From Plakobranchus ocellatus (Eukaryota; Mollusca; Gastropoda; Plakobranchidae): a stretch of 27,316 nt of DNA. Positions 23,701-27,316 of the stretch are shown here, piece after piece. The DNA lies in contig BLXT01005617.1 in assembly GCA_019648995.1 (NCBI GenBank), forward strand, positions 3,860,866 to 3,888,181. Direction: 5' to 3'. Numbering within the stretch: position 1 is the first letter of the stretch; each line of letters starts with the position of its first letter. The notes beneath the pieces are model-generated. The model saw only the letters and a list, made by a program, of their open reading frames with translations, was not told the DNA's origin and did not search any database. The position numbers were made by a program, and so were the translations under genes.

Positions 23701-26700
23701 TTATTTTTTCAAAGGGATAAAAATGACTTACTGCACACATCATGGAGGGGATTAACCGAAAATTTTCATTGAAAAAAGTAATCCTACCTTAGACGTTTTT
23801 TGCACCTGGTCCCCAACATAAATTTTGCGGAATTGCTCAAAAAAGCTAAGAATGGCCAAATCAAGCTTTTCACAACCAACTTGGGCAAGCCGAGAATCTG
23901 TGAGGTTCATAAGCTGCAATACTCTGCATACAAATATCAAGTACAAGTATCTTAAGATATAGATAAAGATCCTAGTAGCAAAAAAATAAAAAAAAAATTA
24001 TTTAAAGACATGTTGATTATTTATAAAATCATAAAGAGCCAAGTTAATTTTGCTCTACTTCAACTATTTTCTGAGCACTGATGAAAAAAAGAAAGAAGTG
24101 AACCCTCCTGAGGATGCAGTTGGTATAATATACCATTATTAGAAATAATGGTCATGTAAGTCAATTATAAATGAAATATGCTGCACAGAGAGTCTAATGA
24201 TTCATCATTATTACCAGGGGAGACAATGATGATCTAGTTTGTTACAAAATATTCTAATCACAATATTGAAACTGTGTTAGCATGGTGTATCACAATCCTA
24301 TTCAATCAAGTATTAACTCTGTAAATATGATCTCATTTTAATTTTCTCTATTTTTTGTGATTCAATATTTATATATTCAAAATTATTTCCCAAATCAAGG
24401 AAACCCAACTTTTGCGTTTTCTAGGAAAAAAAGCTTCAAACTTGGTCACGACAGCTTAATTGAGTGAATACAAATATCTTGAAATGAAATTTTGGAAACA
24501 CCCACTTTTGATCAAACTATTTCAAATATCTGTAAGTTTAGGTCTTGATTTAGGTTTTAAATCTCAAAAATATGCTCTAACTTGCTTTTTCCCTTTATAT
24601 GGTTTGAAAGTAGAACATAAGTCTACATTTGAAAGAAGCAGGTAAAAAAGATCAGAATAAAATGATTGTAGAAAGAACCCTCTCTACAGACTGCAATCAA
24701 ATTTCTTAGACTCTTTCATAACTAATACTGATTTACAAATACATCATCTCTCACAAAAGCAGAACTGCCAACCTAGAAAAACCACAAACTGTAATCACAA
24801 GAGCCAAAACCTTTCATGTGGAAATCAAAATTGCTATCCATACATTTTATTACATAATTTTTGCTTATTTGAATGCAATGCTTACAGTTATAAAGCAAAT
24901 TGCAGAATATTTTTATAACACATAAAATATAACAATTTAAGAGTTTTCTCTCCATTAGTATCACCAGAATTTTTTTTTCTGCAGGGGATGTAAAACAATA
25001 CAGGAACTAGAATTGAATGATTTTAAATACAAATTTTGTTTATAGAATAAAGATAATCCATGTAATCTTCAATTTTCAAGAGCCATTTTATCCTGTTCAG
25101 CCTCAGACGCATTAAGTAAACCTACAGACAATTGTGTTTAATTTACCTTGGAACCTAGGAAACTAAGCACAAACATTTTTAATTTAAATAGAGCACTGGG
25201 ACAGTCCTATGTCAATAGCCAAGCCACATAGCTGAAAGCCCACTTTCACTAAATTAGAACTAGAAGCCCTATTTCGTACTTTAAAAAATCTCTTGTTCTG
25301 ATAGGTACACCAAATATTTCTTTCTAAAACTTCAGGCCTAGGTAAAAGAAGCATAAAAACTATCTCACCAAGTCTAGGTATAACTTTCTTGCACACAAAA
25401 GCTTAGACTATCCACAGTGTTTTGGAGCAGTTTGGTCATAAATGATATTTCAGTCAAGTTTTATTACAAATGTCATATTTTCCAATTTATTGATACTAAT
25501 AAATCTAACTAACACTGTAATGATGCAATCTTGCTCTATCTATCTTAGCTTAGGCAGGCCTATGACTACATGACATCATGATTTAGAATAATGAATAGGG
25601 TGACATTTAGATCTTAAAGTCTATAAACTAAGTCATTTCTATTGGGTCAGGCCCAAATTTGTCACTGAGAAGGTCCCTGCAAATTTTAGAGCAATTTCCA
25701 TGACCAGTGTGTTACTAAGACCTTACAATAGAATGACAAAAAAAAAGCTGAACACACGTGCTCATATTTAAAATATTGAAATATAGAGATTCAGTGTCAC
25801 ACCTGCAGACCAATTCTCCATCCATTGCATCATGCTCATCAGTGCTAGCAAAAGAAACACGGCCACCAATCACAGAGCCAATTATGTACACAAGCCATGT
25901 TAGTCGGCCTGGTTAAGAATAAGAAAAAAATCAAATCATTTAAAGTTTGAAAAAGAATGCAGTTATCACTGCAATGTAATACAACAACTTGACAAACAAT
26001 AAATTATTTCCTCAAAGCCATAATTACTTCCATAATGTAATGCAACAAACTGTTTGACAAATACTTTGAAAACAATGAAAATCATTTTCTGACCAGTTTA
26101 CAACTGCAGAAAGACAGAAAATGTTCTTTGATAGAACTTTGTTCTTAAGAAGAATTTTTCCACAATATTTTCACATTTTTTTTTACCTTATCCCTTCAGA
26201 TAGCCAGCATTTTAAAAAAAGATATATATCAACATATGAAAATGACTGGAAAATTTTCAATATTTAAAAGAAATTTTCACAACAAACTCAAAAAATACCT
26301 TCTTCAATTGCAAGCTCTGCACTTGGTCCTGAAGAAATACGTTCTTGGTATCTCTGAGCTGATTCATCAAACAGTTGCACAAGCAGAGAGCATGTTTTCT
26401 CATATTCACAGCGGCCTATAGTTGAAAGCTGAACCATCACAGTATATTTTAAAATGTTGCCCTAACTAAAAATTGAAAATACACACGAATGAACATTCTA
26501 AAGGGGCATAATAAATAGCATAAATAAGAAAGATAAGTTTTATCTAGATCTAACTTTCCAGCTGTTACTTTTCCACAAAAACTTTACCTGTTTTTGTCTT
26601 TACGCTGCAATGGTCAATGTTTTGAACTTTTTATTTCTTTTCTTTTCTTTTTTTTAATTATTTAAATTCGAATAACATTTAATAAGTATAATTTCTTAAA

Positions 26701-26929
26701 TCATTTTGCCAAACAGTTTCAATTTCTACACTAAGAATCAAGAAAATTTTATTATTTTCTAAAAATATCACAATCTCTTTTATATCTTATTCTGCATAAC
26801 AAGCACTGAAATCTTGTTTTTGAGTGTGTAATGCAAATAAGAAAATGTACCACAAAAGTATTTGCACTTACTTGCTCTAACTGCTGAGCAATCATTCCAT
26901 GGTCGTCCAGAGGATCTTCTACTTGATCC
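7930..26929 (-). CDS. XPO7: Exportin-7 (RanBP16), 3' part of gene, 18 exons, 5' end outside window
   Basis: Known of the family: exportin-7 is a large importin-beta-superfamily receptor built of HEAT-type helical repeats. It binds RanGTP and carries folded cargo through the nuclear pore, shuttling between nucleus and cytoplasm; vertebrates have a paralogue, RANBP17. Seen here: 18 minus-strand exons (26872-26929, 26299-26428, 25803-25908, 23788-23923, 22522-22595, 22073-22217, 21589-21748, 21312-21379, 20510-20598, 18991-19098, 16757-16839, 16327-16381, 15545-15704, 14973-15111, 14351-14508, 11911-12009, 10665-10792, 7930-8026) join without a frame break into 663 residues plus TAG. Exon order matches vertebrate XPO7 throughout, with highly similar blocks such as [30 protein letters not shown] and [12 protein letters not shown]. 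Roughly the first 420 residues of the usual ~1,087 are missing because the window ends. No frameshift or internal stop is seen, so the gene looks intact. Residue numbers in the exon entries count from the first full codon here. Confidence 0.96.
8722..8788. repeat. (GA)n microsatellite
   Basis: An uninterrupted GA run of more than 30 units on the plus strand, so (CT)n in the XPO7 transcript. Ser-Leu repeat frames across it are artefacts. Confidence 0.97.
8789..9140. repeat. Long purine-rich tract next to the GA array
   Basis: For about 350 bp beyond the GA array the plus strand is almost entirely A and G (GAGAGCAAA, GGAAGAGAAAG, GAAGAAATAG units) with few pyrimidines. In the XPO7 pre-mRNA this is a polypyrimidine tract. 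It looks like decayed GA repeat. Confidence 0.9.
9281..9316 (+). repeat. Short stem-loop
   Basis: CTTGCTGGATGGT (9281-9293) can pair with ACCATCTGGCAAG (9304-9316) across a 10-nt loop: 13 pairs in plus-strand RNA, two of them G-U. On the XPO7 (minus) strand those two would be mismatches. It may be chance or the relic of a repeat. Confidence 0.5.
9891..10285. repeat. Cluster of related CCTATCC/TTGTAC-GGGGTAA units, with an inverted pair
   Basis: Units begin with a (C)CTATCCGTAC-like block followed by GGGGTAA and, in most, CCCCA: 9891-9907 (start only), 9921-9956, 9985-10007, 10034-10068. A further copy at 10251-10285 is inverted. The pair 10034-10068 and 10251-10285 is the best match (CCTATTTGTAC, then GGGGTAA, then CCCCA), separated by about 180 nt. 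Each unit also has internal dyad symmetry (GGGGTAAC...TCACCCC). Confidence 0.65.
10665..10792 (-). CDS. XPO7: XPO7 coding exon w17
   Basis: Residues 590-631, starting [20 protein letters not shown], then [20 protein letters not shown] and RD. Human has [20 protein letters not shown] and [20 protein letters not shown]. Acceptor ccacag/TATTTC; donor GACAG/gtgtgt. The trailing AG becomes Arg632. Confidence 0.97.
10793..11910 (-). other. XPO7: XPO7 intron between w16 and w17
   Basis: 1,118 nt, donor gtattc, acceptor ccacag. AT-rich with no repeat or gene that I can recognise. Confidence 0.88.
11911..12009 (-). CDS. XPO7: XPO7 coding exon w16
   Basis: Residues 557-589: [20 protein letters not shown], then [13 protein letters not shown], almost the same as vertebrate XPO7. 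The acceptor, aatctgaag/ATG, has a poor pyrimidine tract. The position is fixed by phase 0 and by the homology running right up to it. Donor GAG/gtattc. Confidence 0.95.
12010..14350 (-). other. XPO7: XPO7 intron between w15 and w16
   Basis: 2,341 nt, donor gtaaga, acceptor ctgaag. The acceptor is weak: few pyrimidines precede it. AT-rich with poly-A runs (for example about 12711-12727). No internal exon is seen and none is needed for the protein. Confidence 0.88.
14351..14508 (-). CDS. XPO7: XPO7 coding exon w15
   Basis: Residues 504-556: [20 protein letters not shown], then a basic, family-variable linker ([13 protein letters not shown]), then [17 protein letters not shown]. Human has [20 protein letters not shown] at the start. 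Acceptor ttccag/ACACC; donor CAG/gtaaga. Confidence 0.97.
14509..15544 (-). other. XPO7: Two XPO7 introns flanking w14
   Basis: Intron 15112-15544 (433 nt, gtgagt...atccag) and intron 14509-14972 (464 nt, gtatgt...ttccag) lie on either side of exon w14 (14973-15111). Both are ordinary U2-type introns, with no repeat or gene seen. Confidence 0.88.
14973..15111 (-). CDS. XPO7: XPO7 coding exon w14
   Basis: Residues 458-503, starting [20 protein letters not shown], then [15 protein letters not shown] and [11 protein letters not shown]. Family match [21 protein letters not shown]. Acceptor atccag/GATTAC; donor CTAG/gtatgt. One base carries into Asp504. Confidence 0.97.
15545..15704 (-). CDS. XPO7: XPO7 coding exon w13
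   Basis: Residues 404-457: split Lys, then [35 protein letters not shown] and [18 protein letters not shown]. It is nearly identical in layout to human LKGISICFSMLKAAL...[16 protein letters not shown]. The donor is CTT/gtgagt. The 5' edge is set by reading frame and by the preceding minor-class intron: intron ...TTCCTTAACTGCCATCAA, exon GTTGAAAGG. Confidence 0.95.
15705..16326 (-). other. XPO7: U12-type intron with AT donor and AA terminus in XPO7
   Basis: The intron starts ATATCCTTTT, the exact AT-class U12 donor consensus. TTCCTTAAC at 15714-15722 is the exact U12 branch-site consensus, about 10 nt from the 3' end. The flanking coding frame (…PM-K-LKG…) fixes the acceptor as CATCAA/GTTGAAAGG, so the terminal dinucleotides are AT-AA rather than AT-AC. 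Using the AG one base later would shift the frame and create an early stop. Phase 2, 622 nt, and it includes the 28-N assembly gap. AT-AA termini are known but rare among minor introns. Confidence 0.88.
15845..15872. other. Assembly gap (28 N)
   Basis: A run of 28 N is flanked by poly-A on both sides. It lies inside the AT-class U12 intron of XPO7, so no coding sequence is affected. The gap probably reflects a homopolymer the assembler could not cross, and its true length may differ. Confidence 0.99.
16327..16381 (-). CDS. XPO7: XPO7 small coding exon w12 (55 nt), followed by an AT-type U12 intron
   Basis: Residues 386-403, [18 protein letters not shown], aligning with human GNRILTLGEVPKDQVYAL. 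The exon is too short to stand out by itself and was found by looking for the residues missing between the neighbouring exons. Acceptor tttcag/GCTCAA. The donor is ATGAA/ATATCCTTTT, a textbook minor-class AT donor. The last AA needs a G from the next exon to give Lys404. Confidence 0.94.
16382..16756 (-). other. XPO7: XPO7 intron between w11 and w12
   Basis: 375 nt, donor gtgagt, acceptor tttcag. U2-type. It directly precedes the 55-nt exon, whose other side is a U12-type intron, so that small exon is defined by two different spliceosomes. Confidence 0.88.
16757..16839 (-). CDS. XPO7: XPO7 coding exon w11
   Basis: Residues 358-385, beginning with split Arg358 and then [20 protein letters not shown], followed by SKMICCY. 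The block [19 protein letters not shown] is identical to vertebrate XPO7 as I recall it. Acceptor tttcag/GTCACA; donor TATG/gtgagt. Confidence 0.97.
16975..16994. repeat. (TA)n microsatellite
   Basis: About ten TA units within the XPO7 intron between w10 and w11. Confidence 0.95.
17833..18300. repeat. ~190-bp tandem repeat, about 2.4 copies
   Basis: Copies start at 17833, 18021 and 18215, each with GTTAGC. They share, in order, CATCACC, TTTTATCA.TGAATC.AGC, CATCTTGAATTATACC, a TCTCTCTCTC block, CCAATTCATCCCA, ACACACT.GCATCATTCAA, TACAACCT and CCCTTCTCCC. Spacing is 188 then 194 bp. The third copy is partial and more diverged. All are intronic in XPO7. Confidence 0.85.
18554..18647. repeat. 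47-bp tandem duplication
   Basis: 18554-18600 and 18601-18647 both read CCAT, TGCGTAATAC, CGCA/GCAC, then GGTTGTATTGT(A/G)AC. Adjacent direct copies with exact 47-bp spacing and several substitutions. Confidence 0.85.
18991..19098 (-). CDS. XPO7: XPO7 coding exon w10
   Basis: Residues 322-357. After the split Phe it reads [19 protein letters not shown] and continues [16 protein letters not shown], matching human YPSYMPILQRAIELWYHDP. The acceptor is GGGGTTCAG/CTACCC with no pyrimidine tract, consistent with the U12-type intron before it. Donor AACAG/gtgagc. Confidence 0.96.
19099..20509 (-). other. XPO7: U12-type (minor) GT-AG intron of XPO7
   Basis: The intron begins GTATCCTTTA, matching the minor-class donor consensus (GTATCCTTT) rather than the U2 consensus. 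Near its 3' end is TTCTTAAC at 19111-19118, one mismatch from the U12 branch-site consensus TCCTTAAC, with the branch A about 12-13 nt from the acceptor. The 3' end (AAAGGGGTTCAG) lacks a pyrimidine tract, as expected for this class. Phase 2, 1,411 nt, between w9 and w10. It contains a TA microsatellite at about 19164-19188. The rest of the intron shows no gene. Confidence 0.9.
19164..19188. repeat. (AT)n microsatellite
   Basis: An AT run inside the GT-AG U12-type intron, close to its 3' side, well upstream of the branch site. Confidence 0.95.
20510..20598 (-). CDS. XPO7: XPO7 coding exon w9, followed by a U12-type intron
   Basis: Residues 293-321, [20 protein letters not shown] then TSYMMLFDW. 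Human has [20 protein letters not shown]. Acceptor ttgcag/AGATCT. The donor is TT/GTATCCTTTA, which is the minor-spliceosome consensus rather than an ordinary U2 donor. The TT is completed by a C from the next exon, giving Phe322. Confidence 0.96.
20599..21311 (-). other. XPO7: XPO7 intron between w8 and w9
   Basis: 713 nt, donor gtattt, acceptor ttgcag. AT-rich, nothing else recognised. Confidence 0.88.
21312..21379 (-). CDS. XPO7: XPO7 coding exon w8
   Basis: Residues 270-292, reading [19 protein letters not shown] then EDAK. This matches the position of human [21 protein letters not shown] and is less conserved than its neighbours. Acceptor ttgcag/CTCATT; donor AAG/gtattt. The exon is short (68 nt), but both phases fit. 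Confidence 0.92.
21589..21748 (-). CDS. XPO7: XPO7 coding exon w7
   Basis: Residues 217-269. Starts [11 protein letters not shown], then a glycine-rich loop (GAGGGPG) where human has a Ser/Asn-containing loop, then [20 protein letters not shown] and the acidic [10 protein letters not shown]. Acceptor gtgcag/AGTGAA; donor ACAT/gtgagt. One base carries over into Ser270. Confidence 0.96.
22073..22217 (-). CDS. XPO7: XPO7 coding exon w6
   Basis: Residues 168-216. Starts [17 protein letters not shown], then a Leu-rich HEAT helix ([14 protein letters not shown]) and [18 protein letters not shown]. Human has YWGRCEP at the same place. Acceptor ttccag/CATCAC; donor ACG/gttagt. Confidence 0.96.
22522..22595 (-). 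CDS. XPO7: XPO7 coding exon w5
   Basis: Residues 144-167, read as [15 protein letters not shown] then MVLSVFIGK, matching the family stretch [14 protein letters not shown]. Acceptor ttgcag/GTTTAC; donor AAAAAT/gtaagt. The final AT joins a C in the next exon to make Ile168. Confidence 0.95.
22596..23787 (-). other. XPO7: XPO7 intron between w4 and w5
   Basis: 1,192 nt, donor gtagga, acceptor ttgcag. AT-rich; I see no repeat family or gene in it. Confidence 0.88.
23788..23923 (-). CDS. XPO7: XPO7 coding exon w4
   Basis: Residues 98-143. Contains [15 protein letters not shown], then a helix with [16 protein letters not shown] and [10 protein letters not shown] at the end, almost the same as vertebrate XPO7. 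Acceptor atgcag/AGTATT; donor AAG/gtagga. It ends on a codon boundary. Confidence 0.96.
23924..25802 (-). other. XPO7: XPO7 intron between w3 and w4
   Basis: 1,879 nt, donor gtgtga, acceptor atgcag. AT-rich sequence without a recognisable element. Short frames inside it show no family resemblance. Confidence 0.88.
25803..25908 (-). CDS. XPO7: XPO7 coding exon w3
   Basis: Residues 63-97, starting [20 protein letters not shown] and ending [15 protein letters not shown]. This is one of the most conserved stretches of the family: a hydrophobic HEAT helix, then an acidic loop. Acceptor accag/GCCGA; donor TGCAG/gtgtga. Two bases (AG) carry over into Arg98. Confidence 0.96.
25909..26871 (-). other. 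XPO7: Two short XPO7 introns around w2
   Basis: Introns 26429-26871 (443 nt, gtaagt...ttcag) and 25909-26298 (390 nt, gtattt...accag) flank exon w2. Both are AT-rich and U2-type, with no element recognised. Confidence 0.88.
26299..26428 (-). CDS. XPO7: XPO7 coding exon w2
   Basis: Residues 20-62. It begins [13 protein letters not shown], nearly identical to vertebrate XPO7, continues through [11 protein letters not shown], and ends in a linker that is more diverged and about two residues shorter than in human (acidic end AIEE). Acceptor ttcag/CTTTC; donor GAAG/gtattt. It leaves one base, joined with the next exon to give Gly63. Confidence 0.95.
26872..26929 (-). CDS. XPO7: XPO7 coding exon w1 (first in window)
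   Basis: Residues 1-19 of the partial protein, read as [19 protein letters not shown], matching the vertebrate stretch that contains LEDPLEDTG and QQQLDQ. The acceptor is cacag/GGATC; the first G completes a codon begun in an exon outside the window, probably Arg. The donor is CAA/gtaagt, a good U2-type site. Length 58 nt. Confidence 0.93.
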
Positions 26930-27248
26930 CTGTGAAAGATAATTTTTTGTTTTTACTCTATCAGATAAATCGTTGTTCCTAATTAAAATTGCTTATGCGA
27001 TATTTAAAACCTAAAGGAAAACAAAAATATGTATCAAAATCTACAACTTCTTGGGTAAAAATATAAATAATATAACAATGGAGGGGAGATGCAAACAAAT
27101 AATATTTTAATAAATACATACCTTGCTCAAATACAAACTTTCTCATGGGGGGGGGTAGCAGCAAAAACTAAACTTCATGAGAAATAGCTTTTCAACTGTG
27201 GAAATAGTCCCATTTTTTTTCACTGCACCTATGTCATCATCATCATCA
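26930..27248 (-). other. XPO7: Partial XPO7 intron upstream of w1
   Basis: Sequence between exon w1 and the retrotransposon tail. AT-rich, with a G10 run near 27147-27156. The acceptor at its left end is cacag. The exon on its far side lies outside the window. Confidence 0.8.
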
Positions 27249-27250
27249 TC
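27232..27250. repeat. (TCA)n / (TGA)n microsatellite tail
   Basis: Six ATC/TCA units on the plus strand (TGA units on the minus strand) follow directly on the stop codon of the retrotransposon fragment. They probably form the element's 3' tail rather than an independent microsatellite. Confidence 0.7.
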
Positions 27251-27316
27251 AAGTGCCTTGCTTGTAAGCGTTGGCGATCATGTCCCTCCACAAATCCCTA
27301 TCTTTGACAGCGGCCA
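27249..27316 (-). mobile_element. 3' end of a non-LTR retrotransposon reverse-transcriptase ORF (continues past window)
   Basis: Read on the minus strand from the right edge, an open frame gives AAVKDRDLWRDMIANAYKQ then GT and a TGA stop (27249-27251). The pattern DR-x-LWR-x-(M/L)-(I/V) close to a stop is typical of the extreme C-terminus of LINE-type endonuclease/reverse-transcriptase proteins. It is followed at once by a TGA microsatellite, the kind of 3' terminus that RTE-like and related LINEs have. Only 21 codons are visible, so the clade is uncertain. The copy lies in the XPO7 intron, in the same orientation as the gene. Confidence 0.6.

Noticed and set aside
7930-26929. Assignment to the vertebrate paralogue RANBP17 instead of XPO7
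   Set aside because: Invertebrates generally have one gene that predates the split, and the blocks seen (for example [19 protein letters not shown]) match XPO7 very closely, so XPO7 is the better name.

Overview
The window is from a nuclear genome of an animal, most likely an invertebrate. The DNA is AT-rich and full of microsatellites, and it carries one long split gene with spliceosomal introns. There are no bacterial-style operons and no long intact open reading frames. The microsatellite types (GTA, GA, GATA, TTA, CTA/CTG, TA), the non-LTR retrotransposon tail ending in a TGA repeat, and an exportin that is close to but distinct from the vertebrate protein suggest a lophotrochozoan, perhaps a mollusc. 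The gene-level call is firm; the taxon is a guess.

The minus strand from about 26,930 down to 7,930 holds the 3' part of the nuclear transport receptor gene XPO7 (exportin-7, also called RanBP16). I resolved 18 consecutive coding exons. All join in frame with matching phases and encode the last 663 residues up to a TAG stop at 7930-7932. The exons that encode the N-terminal part (roughly 420 residues, judged from the vertebrate protein) lie beyond the right edge. Two of the 17 complete introns carry hallmarks of minor (U12-type) introns. One is a GT-AG intron (19099-20509). The other begins ATATCC and, to keep frame, must end in AA (15705-16326).

Region by region: 1-1630 is intergenic and dominated by simple repeats, including a long compound trinucleotide block at 1350-1626. 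1630-4880 has no gene I can support; it holds one GC-richer block (about 3065-3340) that looks like an old dispersed repeat, and a pair of ~70-bp tandem copies. 4880-7930 is downstream of the XPO7 stop and is probably 3' UTR in part, with several candidate AATAAA signals read on the minus strand. 7930-26929 is XPO7. Its introns carry a long purine-only-like tract (8722-9140), a small repeat family with an inverted pair (9891-10285), a ~190-bp tandem repeat (17833-18300), a 47-bp tandem pair (18554-18647) and an assembly gap of 28 N (15845-15872). 26930-27316 is the next upstream intron, ending at the right edge in the 3' tail of a non-LTR retrotransposon.

No tRNA, rRNA, CRISPR array or second protein-coding gene was found. 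Exon identity rests on remembered family sequence, so a protein search of the joined exons is the decisive check.
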